From NCBI RefSeq assembly GCF_017833035.1, contig NZ_JAFIBM010000001.1:2811762-2875761 (forward strand): a DNA stretch of 64,000 nucleotides, in the 5' to 3' direction. Of this stretch, positions 23,963 through 33,733 are shown one piece after another (the stretch's first letter is position 1; each line of letters opens with the position of its first letter). This DNA is from Frigoribacterium sp. PvP032. GTDB taxonomy: Bacteria > Actinomycetota > Actinomycetes > Actinomycetales > Microbacteriaceae. Below the pieces are notes generated by a model. It searched no databases. It had not been told where the DNA came from and worked only from the letters and a program-made list of their open reading frames with translations. The position numbers and the translations under genes are program-made.

Positions 23963-26011
23963 TCAGCCGTCCAGGGCCTGCGGACGAGCCTGCTCGGCGA
24001 GGTCGCGGTCGAGTTCCTCGACGCCCGTGACGGGAAGTCGGCAGACGAAGTCGTGGCAGAGGTACGCGGTCGCGTGGCCCTGCACGGCGGTGCGCCCCGC
24101 GAAGAGCTCGAAGCCAGCGTCCGCCAGCGCCACGGCGGAGTCCTCGTCGACGACGCCCACGAGCACGCCGGGCCCGAGGGTCCGCCGAGCCCGCGCACCG
24201 AGGTCGACGGCGGCCGCCGGGACGGCCGGAGCAGCGGGCGCAGACGCAGCCGAGAGCTCGCCCTCGACCTGGGCGACGACGGCCGGTGAGATCACCGACG
24301 GCTCGACGACGAGCAGCTGCGTGGACGGCGCGGCGAGCTCCGCGAGCAGCGAGAACGTCGTCCCGTACGCGACGGGCGAGTCGAGCGCCGCGTCGGCGGC
24401 CGGGCCGACGGCCCGCTCGGCGGCTCGACGCCAGCGGGCATCACCGGTGAGCCGGTGGAGCGTCAGCGCCGCGGCAGCCGCCGCTGCGACCCCGGACGGG
24501 TAGGCGCCCTCTGACGGGTCGGCGGCGAGCGCCGTCCCCTGCGCCCGCAGCACGGGATCCGCTCCCGCCGGCGCCGCGAAGGGCGCGGCCGTGTCGTCGT
24601 CGGTGACGCACGCCTCCATCAGCGACCGCGCGGCCACGGCGTACCGGGGCAGGCCGGTGGCGAGCGTCAGCTGCAGCAGGCCCTCGGCGAACATGCCGTG
24701 GTCCTCGAGCGTGGCGACCGCCTCCGACACCCCGGTCGACGAGGAGGCGCGCAGCAGCCGACCGTCCGGGGTCACGTGATCGTCGAGCAGGACGTCCGCG
24801 GCCCTGCGTGCCGCGGCCACCCAGTCCGGGCGGTCGTGCCGTGCCCCGGCCTCGGCGAGCGCCGCGATCGCGAGCCCGTTCCAGCCCGTGAGCACCTTGT
24901 CGTCGACCGGCGGAGCCTCGTGCCGCGCGCGCTCGGCAGCGTCGAGGGCGTAGTACCCGCCCTCGACCCGGCGACCGTCGATCGTGCTCTCCGAGTCCTG
25001 AGCCGACCCGAAGGCGCCGCGCGGCGTGCGGAGACGCGCGAGCAGGAACTCCGCGATGCCGGCCGCGACCCCGAGCGGCGCGGGCGTGGTCGCAGGGGCG
25101 CGACCCGCGCCTCCTTCGCCCTCGACCGAGTCGACGTGCCGCGGCTCGGCCGGCTCGAGCAGGGCCAGCCGCGAGTACGCGGTGAGCAGCAGGGCGTTGT
25201 CGTAGAGCATCCGTTCGTAGTGGGGATCGCCCCAGTCGCGCCGGGTCGAGTAGCGGAAGAAGCCGCCCTCGACCGGGTCGCGCAGCGGGGACGCGGCCAT
25301 GCGTCGCAGGGTGCGGGAGGCGAGGGCGAGCGACGGACGGTCTCCCCCGGTGCCGAGCCCGAGCAGTGCCAGCTGGGCCGGCGCGACGGGGAACTTCGGG
25401 GCGCCGCCGAACCCGCCGTGCTCGACGTCCTCGGCGGCGGCGACGCGGGCCGCCGCGTGCGAGAGGGCGGCGGCGGTCGGCAGCTCGACCGAGCCGCCGG
25501 CAGGAGGCGCCGGCTGGGCCGCCAGCGCAGCCGCCACCCCTCGAGCGGTCGCGTCCACCTCGCCGCGGCGGCTCGTCCACGCCTCGGTGACGGCGTCGAG
25601 CACCTGCCGGAACGCCGGGTGGTCCTGGACGGGCTGCGGCGGGAAGTAGGTCCCCGCGAAGAAGGCCTGCCCGGCGGGCGTGGTGAAGACGGTGAGCGGC
25701 CAGCCGAGCTGCGGGGTGAAGGCGGAGGCGGCGGCGAGGTAGCTGGAGTCGACGTCGGGGTGCTCCTCCCGGTCGACCTTGATCGCGACGAAGTGCTCGT
25801 TCAGGTGCGCGGCGAGGTCGGGATCGCTGAAGCTCTCACGGGCCATCACATGGCACCAGTGGCAGGTCGAGTAGCCGATCGAGACGAGCACGGGCACGTC
25901 TCTGCGGGCCGCCTCGGCGAAGGCCTCGGGGCCCCACGCCCACCAGTCGACGGGGTTGCCGGCGTGCGAGCGCAGGTACGGGCTGACGGCGTCGGCGAGT
26001 CGGTTCGTCAT
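23963..26011 (-). CDS. DUF255 thioredoxin-like protein (YyaL type)
   Basis: The start [25 protein letters not shown] and the redox-type motif [20 protein letters not shown] define the DUF255/YyaL family: a thioredoxin-like domain (residues about 1-160) joined to an alpha/alpha-toroid resembling glycan-processing enzymes. The family includes human SSP411; the biochemical activity is not established. Length 682 is normal. It follows prpC by nine bases, but TAGCGT overlapping the prpC stop and six bases before its ATG suggests an own leaderless promoter. Confidence 0.88.
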   Translation of the reverse strand: MTNRLADAVSPYLRSHAGNPVDWWAWGPEAFAEAARRDVPVLVSIGYSTCHWCHVMARESFSDPDLAAHLNEHFVAIKVDREEHPDVDSSYLAAASAFTPQLGWPLTVFTTPAGQAFFAGTYFPPQPVQDHPAFRQVLDAVTEAWTSRRGEVDATARGVAAALAAQPAPPAGGSVELPTAAALSHAAARVAAAEDVEHGGFGGAPKFPVAPAQLALLGLGTGGDRPSLALASRTLRRMAASPLRDPVEGGFFRYSTRRDWGDPHYERMLYDNALLLTAYSRLALLEPAEPRHVDSVEGEGGAGRAPATTPAPLGVAAGIAEFLLARLRTPRGAFGSAQDSESTIDGRRVEGGYYALDAAERARHEAPPVDDKVLTGWNGLAIAALAEAGARHDRPDWVAAARRAADVLLDDHVTPDGRLLRASSSTGVSEAVATLEDHGMFAEGLLQLTLATGLPRYAVAARSLMEACVTDDDTAAPFAAPAGADPVLRAQGTALAADPSEGAYPSGVAAAAAAALTLHRLTGDARWRRAAERAVGPAADAALDSPVAYGTTFSLLAELAAPSTQLLVVEPSVISPAVVAQVEGELSAASAPAAPAVPAAAVDLGARARRTLGPGVLVGVVDEDSAVALADAGFELFAGRTAVQGHATAYLCHDFVCRLPVTGVEELDRDLAEQARPQALDG

Positions 26012-26017
26012 GCCTCC

Positions 26018-26023
26018 ACGCTA
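26018..26023 (-). promoter_or_regulatory. -10 element TAGCGT overlapping the prpC stop
   Basis: TAGCGT-GGAGGC-ATG on the minus strand; the TAG of the hexamer is also the stop codon of prpC. GGAGGC could serve as a ribosome site for read-through mRNA, giving two ways to translate the DUF255 gene. Confidence 0.5.
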
Positions 26024-27211
26024 GGCGCGTGCGTCGGCGCCCGGCACGTCGCGCAGCGCGGGGCCGTCGTAGTGCGACAGCGGCCGGATCATCGAGTTGG
26101 CCTCGCGCTGCTCGATCACGTGGGCGCTCCAGCCGAGCACCCGCGACGCGACGAACAGCGGCGTGAACACCGCCGTGTCGAATCCCATCAGGTGGTAGGC
26201 GAAGCCCGACGGCCAGTCGACGTTCGGCTTCAGTCCCTTGCGCTCGAGCACCCCCGCGGCCAGCGCGTCGTAGACGGCGGCGAGCTGGTCGACCCGGGCG
26301 TCGCCGGAGGCGCGGGCCCGGTCGACGAGGCCGGCCAGCGCCTCCTCCATGGTCGGCACCCGGCTGTCGCCGTTCTTGTAGACGCGGTGCCCGAAGCCCA
26401 TGATCTTCTCCCGACGCGAGAAGGCGCCGTCGAGCCAGGCGGCGGCCCCGTCGGCCCCGCCCTCGTCGGCGACGCGGACGAGCAGCTCGAGCGCCGCCTC
26501 GTTGGCCCCGCCGTGCAGCGGGCCCTTGAGGGCGCCGACCGCGGCGACGATCGACGAGTGCAGGTCGCTCAGCGTCGACGCGACGACACGAGCCGTGAAC
26601 GTCGACGCGTTGAACGAGTGCTCGGCGTAGAGCACCATCGACGTGTCGAACGCCCGGACGTCGAGCTCGTCGGCCTCGCGCCCGAACACCTGCCGGAGGA
26701 AGTCGGCGCTGTAGCCGAGGTCGTCGCGAGGCTGTACGGGAGGCAGGTCGCGCCTCCTCCGCTGGTCGTACGCGATCACGGCGGGCAGGGCACCGAACAG
26801 CCGCGTGGCGAGGCGACGGGTGTCGGCGGGGTCGTGCTCGCCGGGGGCGCTGCTCGGCTCGGGCCCGGCGGCGCCGAGGGCGCTGATCGCGGTGCGGACG
26901 ACGTCCATAGGGTGCGCCGACGTGGGGATCAGGTCGATGACGTGCTGCAGCCCCGGCGCGAGGGGGCGCGCCGCCCGCAGCTCGGCGTCGAACGCGGACC
27001 GCTGCTCGGGCGTCGGCAGCTCGCCGTGCAGCAGGAGGTACGCGACGTCCTCGATCTCGCACGAGGCGGCGAGCTGCTGCACCGGGTACCCGCGGTAGAG
27101 CAGGGAGTTGCTGGCCGCGTCGACCGACGAGACCGCGGTGCGGTCGACGACGACGCCGGCCAGGCCCTTGTGCAGCTCGGGTGCGGGAGGTGCGGTGAGG
27201 GTGTCGCTCAT
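26021..27211 (-). CDS. prpC: 2-methylcitrate synthase / citrate synthase 2
   Basis: PrpC condenses propionyl-CoA with oxaloacetate. The conserved regions are LLYRGYPVQQLA, SFNASTFTARVVAST (the His is in AEHSFNAS), GPLHGGANEAA (catalytic His), and GFGHRVYKNGDSR; the catalytic Asp is in HLMGFDTAVFTPLF. Context with prpD and prpB on the same strand fixes the role in the methylcitrate cycle. An insertion of about 30 residues rich in Pro/Gly (near GPEPSSAPGEHDPAD) is not usual. ATG 27211 has GAAGGAG eight bases before it and is preferred to GTG 27217. Confidence 0.92.
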   Translation of the reverse strand: MSDTLTAPPAPELHKGLAGVVVDRTAVSSVDAASNSLLYRGYPVQQLAASCEIEDVAYLLLHGELPTPEQRSAFDAELRAARPLAPGLQHVIDLIPTSAHPMDVVRTAISALGAAGPEPSSAPGEHDPADTRRLATRLFGALPAVIAYDQRRRRDLPPVQPRDDLGYSADFLRQVFGREADELDVRAFDTSMVLYAEHSFNASTFTARVVASTLSDLHSSIVAAVGALKGPLHGGANEAALELLVRVADEGGADGAAAWLDGAFSRREKIMGFGHRVYKNGDSRVPTMEEALAGLVDRARASGDARVDQLAAVYDALAAGVLERKGLKPNVDWPSGFAYHLMGFDTAVFTPLFVASRVLGWSAHVIEQREANSMIRPLSHYDGPALRDVPGADARA

Positions 27212-27323
27212 GGTCACTCCTTCGTGAGGTGAGGCGATGTGGGCCGGCGGCGGTGCCGGCAGGTGGTGCGGGTGGTGCTGGTGGTGCGGGTGGTGCGGGT
27301 CGAGCTGCTGGTCGTGCTGCTGC
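27212..27323. other. GGT-rich low-complexity gap between prpB and prpC
   Basis: The 112-base gap consists of GGTGGTGC-like tandem repeats (27266-27300). It holds the prpC ribosome site at its end but no clear hairpin. The repeat is strongly purine-biased on one strand. Confidence 0.5.
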
Positions 27324-28223
27324 TCAGCGCTCGACCGTGAAGTCGAACACGCCGCCGTCGAAGGCAGAGTAGCCCTCGTAGTCGACGAGGTCGTAGAGAT
27401 CGGCGCGGTGCTGCATCCTGTCGAGGAGGCGCGCCTGGGTCCCGGTCGCGGCGAGCTCGTCGAGGCCCCGTCCGGCCTCGCCCATGGCGAGCCGCAGCAG
27501 CGTCACCGGCCAGATGACCATCCGCACCCCGGCGCCGAGCAGCTGCTCGGTCGTGTGCAGCTCGCCCTTGCCGAACTCGGTCATGTTGGCGAGGACCGGC
27601 ACGCCGACCGCCTCGGCGACGGCCTCGAACTCGGCCAGGCCGGTCAGCGCCTCCGGGAAGATCGCGTCGGCACCCGCGTCGACGAGCGCCTTCGCCCGGT
27701 CGACGGCCACGTCGAGACCCTCGACCGCGCGGACGTCGGTGCGGGCCATCACGAGGAAGTCGGGGTCGCGGCGGCCCTCGACAGCGGCGCGGACGCGCTT
27801 CACGGCCGTGTCGAGGCCGACGACCTGCTTGCCGTCGAGGTGCCCGCAGCGCTTCGGGTTGACCTGGTCCTCGACGTGCAGGCCGGCGAGCCCCGCGTCC
27901 TCCATCGTCTGCACCGTACGGGCGACGTTCATCGGCTCGCCGAAGCCCGTGTCGGCATCGACGAGCGTCGGCAGGTCGGTCATCCGGGCGATCTGGCCGG
28001 CCCGGGTCGCGACCTCGGTCAGCGTCGTGAGCCCGATGTCGGGCAGCCCGAGGTCGGCCGCGACGACAGCGCCCGAGACGTAGACGCCCTCGAACCCCTT
28101 CCGCTCGATCAGCCGAGCGCTCAGCGGGTTGAAGGCGCCGGGCAGGCGCACGAGCCGGTCGCCCACGAGCGCCTCGCGGAGCCGTCGGCGCTTCTCGGCC
28201 GGGGTCGTCGTCGAGTACAGCAT
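27324..28223 (-). CDS. prpB: 2-methylisocitrate lyase
   Basis: PrpB splits 2-methylisocitrate into pyruvate and succinate. It is an isocitrate-lyase-superfamily protein of 299 residues: VYVSGAVVAADLGLPDIGL, LVDADTGFGEP (Mg-binding Asp), HVEDQVNPKRCGHLDGK with the catalytic Cys in KRCGH, and ARTDVRAVEGLD. Its ATG overlaps the prpD stop as TGATG. It is the middle gene of prpD-prpB-prpC. Confidence 0.95.
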   Translation of the reverse strand: MLYSTTTPAEKRRRLREALVGDRLVRLPGAFNPLSARLIERKGFEGVYVSGAVVAADLGLPDIGLTTLTEVATRAGQIARMTDLPTLVDADTGFGEPMNVARTVQTMEDAGLAGLHVEDQVNPKRCGHLDGKQVVGLDTAVKRVRAAVEGRRDPDFLVMARTDVRAVEGLDVAVDRAKALVDAGADAIFPEALTGLAEFEAVAEAVGVPVLANMTEFGKGELHTTEQLLGAGVRMVIWPVTLLRLAMGEAGRGLDELAATGTQARLLDRMQHRADLYDLVDYEGYSAFDGGVFDFTVER

Positions 28224-29878
28224 CAGAACAGCCCGTCGGGCGAGGCCGCGTCGACCTGGTCGAGCGTGCCGGGCAGGGGCGTGAGCGTCAGCCCGGCGAG
28301 CTCGTGTGCCTCGAGCGTCCGGAGGCGCGTCGCCAGCCCCAGGAACCGCTCCACCTCCTCCTGCGCCAGCACCCCCTCTGCCAGCGTGCGGAACTTGCGC
28401 ACGTAGTCCTCGCGGACGAACGGCCGGGCGCCGAGCGGGTGCGCGTCGGCCACGGCGATCTCGTCGACGAGCCGCGACCCGTCGGTGAACTCCACCTCGA
28501 TGCGACCGCCGAACGCCTTCTCGGCCGGGTCGGCGGAGTGGTACCGCCGGGTCCACTCGGCGTCCTCGGCGGTCGTGATCCGCCTCCAGAGCTCGACGGT
28601 GTCGGGACGCTGCGCGCGCTCGGGCGCGTAGCTGCGCTCGTGGTGCCACTCGCCGTCCTGCAGGGCGACGGCGACGATGTAGGGGATCGAGTGGTCGAGC
28701 GTCTCGCGGCTGGCGGTCGGGTCGTACTTCTGCGGGTCGCCGGCGCCCGAGCCGATCACGACGTGCGTGTGGTGGCTCGTGTGCAGGACGACGCTGTGCA
28801 CCGCGGCCGGGTCGCGCAGCTCGGGACGCTCGCGACCGAGGCGGCGGGCGAGGTCGATCCAGGCCTGCGCCTGGTACTCGGCCGAGTGCTCCTTCGTGTA
28901 GCTGTCGAGGATCGCGCGCTTGGCCTCGCCCGGCCCCGGCAGCGGCACGGAGTAGCGCGCCTCGGGTCCGTCGAGCAGGCGGGCGATCACGCCGTCCTCC
29001 CCCTCCCAGATCGGGCTCGGGCTGGTCTGGCCGCGCAGCGCCCGGTCGATCGCCTCGATCGCCTGCTTGCCGGCGAAGGCGGGCGCGTAGGCCTTCCAGG
29101 TCGAGATGAGGCCCTTGCGCGACTGCCTCGTGGCCGTGGTCGTGTGCAGCGCCTGCGCGATGGCCTGGGCGGTCCGCTCGACGTCGAGGCCGAGCAGCGC
29201 CGCGATGCCGCCGGCCGCGCTCGGGCCGAGGTGCGCGACGTGGTCGATCTTGTGGGCGTGCAGGCTGATCGCGCGGGCGAGGTCGATCTGCAGCTCGTAG
29301 CCGGCCGCGATGCCGCGGACCAGCTGCTCGCCGTCCGCGCCGACGTGCTGCGCGACGGCGAGCACGGGAGGGATGTTGTCGCCGGGGTGCGAGTACTCGG
29401 CGGCGAGGAAGGTGTCGTGGTAGTCGAGCTCGCGCACCGCGACGCCGTTGGCCCAGGCGGCCCACTCCGGCTGCACGCGGAGCTCGGGGTCGAGGCCGAA
29501 GACGGTCGCGCCGGCCCGGGGGCTGCGGGCGTCCGAGCTGGCGATGCCGGTCGGGCCCGCGGCGTGCAGGGTGCTGTCGGGGCGGTCGGCGGTGTCGGCG
29601 GGGCTGTCGCCGTGTCCGCTCACGCCGGAGCCGGCTCCGGCGTGCCGGGTGCGGTGCTGCAGCCGTGCGGCCGCCTGTGCCCTGGCCGCGGCGACGGGCG
29701 CCCGGCCGAGGCTCGCGACGGCGACGGCCGCGTTGTCGATGACGCGGTTGACCACCATCTCGGCCACGTCGTCGTCGACCGCGACGGGGTCGACCGCGAC
29801 GGAGGCCAGCCGATGGGCCAGCTCGTCGTGCCGCGCGAGCGGGTCGTCGGAACGGTGGACGTGCACCTCGTTGAGCAT
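28223..29878 (-). CDS. prpD: 2-methylcitrate dehydratase PrpD
   Basis: PrpD dehydrates 2-methylcitrate. The body from [20 protein letters not shown] through [19 protein letters not shown] and [20 protein letters not shown] is typical MmgE/PrpD. Between residue about 72 and the conserved GATVFGL there is an insertion of roughly 45 Gly/Ser/Asp/Arg-rich residues ([20 protein letters not shown] and following), which makes the protein 551 residues against about 500 for the family. ATG 29878 was chosen; GTG 29890 is an alternative. It lies 13 bases after the exporter gene and starts the prp genes. Confidence 0.92.
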   Translation of the reverse strand: MLNEVHVHRSDDPLARHDELAHRLASVAVDPVAVDDDVAEMVVNRVIDNAAVAVASLGRAPVAAARAQAAARLQHRTRHAGAGSGVSGHGDSPADTADRPDSTLHAAGPTGIASSDARSPRAGATVFGLDPELRVQPEWAAWANGVAVRELDYHDTFLAAEYSHPGDNIPPVLAVAQHVGADGEQLVRGIAAGYELQIDLARAISLHAHKIDHVAHLGPSAAGGIAALLGLDVERTAQAIAQALHTTTATRQSRKGLISTWKAYAPAFAGKQAIEAIDRALRGQTSPSPIWEGEDGVIARLLDGPEARYSVPLPGPGEAKRAILDSYTKEHSAEYQAQAWIDLARRLGRERPELRDPAAVHSVVLHTSHHTHVVIGSGAGDPQKYDPTASRETLDHSIPYIVAVALQDGEWHHERSYAPERAQRPDTVELWRRITTAEDAEWTRRYHSADPAEKAFGGRIEVEFTDGSRLVDEIAVADAHPLGARPFVREDYVRKFRTLAEGVLAQEEVERFLGLATRLRTLEAHELAGLTLTPLPGTLDQVDAASPDGLF

Positions 29879-29891
29879 CACCCGACCCACC

Positions 29892-30890
29892 CTAGGCGTC
29901 GGAGCCGACCGCCCGTCGAGGCCCCTCGGGCCCCGGCGGGGGCGGCTGCGGTGGGCGCGGCTGCCGCGCCGTGACGACGGCCACGACCCCGGCGAGCACG
30001 AGCCCGAGGCCGAGCCAGCCGGGCGGGGCGAGCCGCTCCCCCACGACGAGCACGGCGAGCAGGGTCGCCACCACCGGCTCGAGCAGCGTCACGGTCGTCG
30101 CGCGCGAGCTCGACACGGTGCGGAGCCCCGCCCCGAACAGCAGGTACGCGACGAACATCGGCCCGAGCGCGAGGTAGAGGTGCACCCCGACGGAGGTGCT
30201 CGTCTCGACGATCGGGGCGCCCGTCAGCAGCAGCACCGGCACGAGCACGACGGCCCCGACGCCGAACTGCGCCGCCATCGAGCCGCGCGCCGTGTGCCCG
30301 AGGTCGAGGAGGCGGCCTGCCGTGTACGTGTACGTCGCGTACGCCAGGCCGGCGAGCAGGCCGAGGGCGACCCCGACCAGGAACGTCGACGTCGGCTGCA
30401 GGCCGGCGGCCGCAGCCTGCCCGGGCCCTGCGACGAAGCCGGGGTCGACGTCGCGGGGCTGTTCGTCGTGCCCGAACGCCGCGAGCAGTGCGACTCCGAC
30501 GACGGCAGCGCCGGCCGAGGCCGCCCAGCGTCGGTCGAGGCGTCGCCGGCGGCCGGCCGGGTCGAGCAGCCGCTCGAGCAGCGCGGCGAAGAGCGGAGCG
30601 GTCCCGAGCGAGACGACGTTGCCGACGGCGACCCCGGCCAGGGACATCGACGAGTAGAACGCGAGCGGGTACGCGACGACCGCGAGCGCTCCAGGGACGA
30701 TCCAGCGCCAGGAGGCGCCGCCTCCTCGGAGCACCGCCGCGGCCTGCCTCGGCGCGGTCAGCGCGAGCAGCAGTCCGCCGACGCACATCGTCGCCGCGCC
30801 CGTCGCGAGCGGGCTGACCGACGCCGGCAGCAGGCTCGCCGCCGTGCCGGTGGTGCCCCAGAGCAGTGCCGCGAGCACGATGCCGATCAC
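29892..30890 (-). CDS. EamA/DMT-family transporter
   Basis: Ten hydrophobic segments in two EamA halves, with [14 protein letters not shown] at the start, [19 protein letters not shown] in the first half and [19 protein letters not shown] in the second, identify a drug/metabolite transporter. The substrate cannot be told. It is 13 bases upstream of prpD on the same strand and probably heads the transcript, so export of a propionate-related or toxic intermediate is conceivable. GTG 30890 lies six bases after TACGAT. Confidence 0.85.
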   Translation of the reverse strand: MIGIVLAALLWGTTGTAASLLPASVSPLATGAATMCVGGLLLALTAPRQAAAVLRGGGASWRWIVPGALAVVAYPLAFYSSMSLAGVAVGNVVSLGTAPLFAALLERLLDPAGRRRRLDRRWAASAGAAVVGVALLAAFGHDEQPRDVDPGFVAGPGQAAAAGLQPTSTFLVGVALGLLAGLAYATYTYTAGRLLDLGHTARGSMAAQFGVGAVVLVPVLLLTGAPIVETSTSVGVHLYLALGPMFVAYLLFGAGLRTVSSSRATTVTLLEPVVATLLAVLVVGERLAPPGWLGLGLVLAGVVAVVTARQPRPPQPPPPGPEGPRRAVGSDA

Positions 30891-30896
30891 GCGCCG

Positions 30897-30902
30897 ATCG
30901 TA
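30897..30902 (-). promoter_or_regulatory. -10 element TACGAT, leaderless start of the DMT-prp unit
   Basis: TACGAT-CGGCGC-GTG on the minus strand. It would drive the DMT gene and the downstream prpDBC genes. Confidence 0.5.
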
Positions 30903-30915
30903 CCGACCCGTCCGC

Positions 30916-30987
30916 TCGAGGGCGGGTCGCGGTCATAGAGGGCGGGTCGCCGCGGACCCGCCCTCGGCGACACGGACCCGCCCTCGA
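30916..30987. repeat. Nested GAGGGCGGGTC palindromes upstream of the DMT gene
   Basis: Outer arms TCGAGGGCGGGTC (30916-30928) and its complement (30975-30987) enclose inner arms GAGGGCGGGTC (30938-30948) and its complement (30955-30965). The element lies between the fadD-like stop and the DMT promoter and could both end the fadD transcript and affect the promoter. Confidence 0.7.
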
Positions 30988-31071
30988 CATTCGGCGCGAG
31001 CATTCAGGGCGAGCCGGACGCGCTGGGCGGGGTGTGCCCGAGTGCGCCGGGGGCGACGGGGGCGCGCGCGG

Positions 31072-32703
31072 TCAGGACGGCGCGACCGCCGCCTCCTGCA
31101 CGCCGAACCTCGCGACCAGGTCGCGCTTCAGCACCTTGCCGCTGGGGCCGAGGGGCAGCGCGTCGACGACGTGCACCACGCGGGGGAACTTGTACGCGGC
31201 GATCTCGTCCGAGACGAAGGCGACCAGCTCCTCGGGGGCGACCGTCGCGCCGGCACGCAGCACGACCGCCGCCTCGATCTCCTGGCCGTGCGTCTCGTGC
31301 GGCACGCCGAACACGGCGGCCATGGTCACGTCGGGGTGCTGGGCGAGCACCTCCTCGACCTGGCGCGGGTACACGTTGTAGCCGTTGCGGATGATCATGT
31401 CCTTGGTCCGGTCGACGACGGTGAGGTAGTCGTCGTCGTCCTTCGTGCCGAGGTCGCCGGTGCGGAACCAGCCGTCGACGATCGCCTTCGCCGTGTCCTC
31501 TGGGCGGTCGAGGTAGCCGTTCATGAGGTTGTGGCCGCGGACGACGATCTCGCCGATCTCGCCGTGCGGCAGCAGCACGATGCTGTCCTCGACCGAGGAG
31601 TCGGCGATCTCGACGTCGACGCCCCAGATCGGGGTGCCGATCGTGCCTGGCCGCGGGGGCCTGCCGACGTGGTTGAAGGTCGCGACCGGCGACGTCTCGG
31701 TGAGCCCGTAGCCCTCGTGCACCGGGGCGCCGTAGACCTGCTCGAACTTCGCCAGCACGGCGAGCGGCAAGGAGGCGCCGCCCGAGATCGCGTACCGGAG
31801 CGGCGGCCGTGCCTCCGACCGCGTCGCGGCGTCGAGCAGCGCCATGTACATCGTCGGCACGCCCATGAAGACCTCGCAGCCGTGCTCGACCATGGCCGCG
31901 AGCGCCGCGTCGCCGTCGAACTTCGGCAGCATGACGATCGTCGCGCCGGCCCGGAACCCGGTGTTCATGGTGCAGGTCTGCCCGAAGGTGTGGAACAGGG
32001 GCAGGGCGCCGAGCAGCACGTCGCCGCGGCGCATGTCGAAGGTGCTCATCAGGTTCGTGTCGACTTGCTGCAGCAGCGCGAAGTGCGAGCCCTCGGCGCC
32101 CTTCGGCTGACCGGTGGTGCCGCTCGTGTAGAGGATCGTCGCGGTGTCGAACGGGTGCCGCGGCACGTAGGTTGTCAGAGGCTCGGCCTCGGCCGCGAGC
32201 GCCTCGAGCCGTTCGGGCGCCGTGGGCACGACGGCGGTGCCCGCATCCGTCGCAGGAGGCGCGAGCACCGTCACGACGTCGACTCCCGCCAGCTGCGCCC
32301 CGGCCGCTCCCTCGGGCAGCAACGGCGCCGCGCAGACGAGCAGCGACGACCCGCTGTCGCGCAGCACGTACTCGATCTCGTGGCGCTTGAGCAGCGCGTG
32401 CACGGGCACGACCACGGCCCCGAGCGCGAGGGTCGCGTAATAGACGCGGGCGAAGTCGGCGACGTTCGGGACGAGCATCGCGACGCGGTCGCCCTCGCCG
32501 ACGCCGCGGGCGCGGAGGGCCCCGGCGTAGGCGAGCGACTGCTGCCAGAGCTCTCGGTAGGTGGTGCGCTGCGGGCCGACGACGACGGCGACGTCGTCCG
32601 GGTACCGGGCGGCCGCCTCGCTCAGGATCGCGGCGACCGAGGCCGTCGCGTGGCCGGTGGGGCTGGCCGTGGGTGCGTTCGTGACTGTTGTCTTCGAGGT
32701 CAT
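31072..32703 (-). CDS. Long-chain fatty-acid--CoA ligase-like AMP-forming enzyme
   Basis: The ANL superfamily motifs are all present: ATP loop LYTSGTTGQPKGAEGSH, EGYGLTETSPVATFN, the hinge region YLTVVDRTKDMIIRNGYNVYP and the late lysine in PLGPSGKVLKRDL. 543 residues. It activates a carboxylic acid as acyl-AMP and then acyl-CoA; chain length cannot be told, and the family is often called FadD. The ATG at 32703 has CGGAG upstream. It is unlinked to the ABC operon that follows on the same strand (90-base gap). Confidence 0.85.
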   Translation of the reverse strand: MTSKTTVTNAPTASPTGHATASVAAILSEAAARYPDDVAVVVGPQRTTYRELWQQSLAYAGALRARGVGEGDRVAMLVPNVADFARVYYATLALGAVVVPVHALLKRHEIEYVLRDSGSSLLVCAAPLLPEGAAGAQLAGVDVVTVLAPPATDAGTAVVPTAPERLEALAAEAEPLTTYVPRHPFDTATILYTSGTTGQPKGAEGSHFALLQQVDTNLMSTFDMRRGDVLLGALPLFHTFGQTCTMNTGFRAGATIVMLPKFDGDAALAAMVEHGCEVFMGVPTMYMALLDAATRSEARPPLRYAISGGASLPLAVLAKFEQVYGAPVHEGYGLTETSPVATFNHVGRPPRPGTIGTPIWGVDVEIADSSVEDSIVLLPHGEIGEIVVRGHNLMNGYLDRPEDTAKAIVDGWFRTGDLGTKDDDDYLTVVDRTKDMIIRNGYNVYPRQVEEVLAQHPDVTMAAVFGVPHETHGQEIEAAVVLRAGATVAPEELVAFVSDEIAAYKFPRVVHVVDALPLGPSGKVLKRDLVARFGVQEAAVAPS

Positions 32704-32793
32704 GCCGGGTGTGCTCCGTCTCCGTTGACGAGTGGTCCTGGTCGGATCATACGTCCCGTGACGGGGAGCCCGGCTGGCGCGGGCCGGCCGCCG

Positions 32794-33720
32794 CTACCGC
32801 ACCCCGCTGCGGACGAAGCCCTGCACGAAGAACCGCTGGAACGCCAGGAACAACGCGACCATCGGCAGCACCGAGATGACGGCGAGCGCCATGATGCCGT
32901 TGTAGTCGGGGTTGGTCTGGCCCTTCAGGTAGAGGAGCCCGACGGGCAGCGTGTAGAGGTCAGGGTCCTTGAGGGCGATCAGCGGCCAGGCGAAGTCGTT
33001 CCAGCTGCCCAGGAGGGTGAGCAGCACGAGCACGGCGACCAGCGGACCGCTCAGCGGCAGGACGATGAGGGTGAACACCCTGATGGGGCCGGCACCGTCG
33101 AGGCGGGCGGCCTCCATCAGCTCCTGCGGGATGCCGAGCATGAACTGGCGCGCGAGGAACACCCCGAACGCCGTGGCTGCCGACGGGAGGATCACCGCCC
33201 AGTAGGTGCCGTAGATCTCGAGCCCGTTCACCAGCCGGAACTGGGCCACCATGATCGCCTGCACCGGGATCATCAGGGTCGCGAGGAACACGAGGAACAC
33301 CGCCGTGCGGCCGACGAAGCGGAGCTGCGCGAAGGCGTACCCGGCGAGCAGGCTCACGACGACCGTCAGCACGGTGACGAAGACCCCGATGACGATCGAG
33401 TTGCCGAACCACGCGCCCACGGGGTACCGCTCGAGCACGCCCTCGAAGTTCTCGAGGGTCAGGGCACTGGGCAGGAGGCGCAGGCCGCGTCCGAAGACCT
33501 CGCCCCGCGGCGAGAAGGCCACGACGAGCATCCACACCAGCGGGAACGCGACGACGACGGACGCCACGACGGCGACGACGGTGCGGAGGGCGACGAAGCC
33601 GCCGCGGCGACGTGGTCGCCTGCGCGGGGCACGGACGCCGGCCACCCGGTCGGCGCCGCGGACGGTGCTGCGGGGTGCGCCGGCCGCGGGGGCGTCGGCG
33701 AGGGACTGGGGCGTGGTCAC
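32794..33720 (-). CDS. Sugar ABC transporter permease (MalG/CUT1 type)
   Basis: Inner-membrane subunit with six membrane segments and the EAA loop ELMEAARLDGAGPIRVFTLI, typical of the CUT1 family. An Arg/Pro-rich N-terminal tail of about 45 residues precedes the first helix. It is the last gene of an operon phosphotransferase-SBP-permease-permease; no ATP-binding gene is present, so a shared MsiK-like ATPase is expected elsewhere in the genome. Confidence 0.9.
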   Translation of the reverse strand: MTTPQSLADAPAAGAPRSTVRGADRVAGVRAPRRRPRRRGGFVALRTVVAVVASVVVAFPLVWMLVVAFSPRGEVFGRGLRLLPSALTLENFEGVLERYPVGAWFGNSIVIGVFVTVLTVVVSLLAGYAFAQLRFVGRTAVFLVFLATLMIPVQAIMVAQFRLVNGLEIYGTYWAVILPSAATAFGVFLARQFMLGIPQELMEAARLDGAGPIRVFTLIVLPLSGPLVAVLVLLTLLGSWNDFAWPLIALKDPDLYTLPVGLLYLKGQTNPDYNGIMALAVISVLPMVALFLAFQRFFVQGFVRSGVR

Positions 33721-33733
33721 GATCGGGTCCTCG

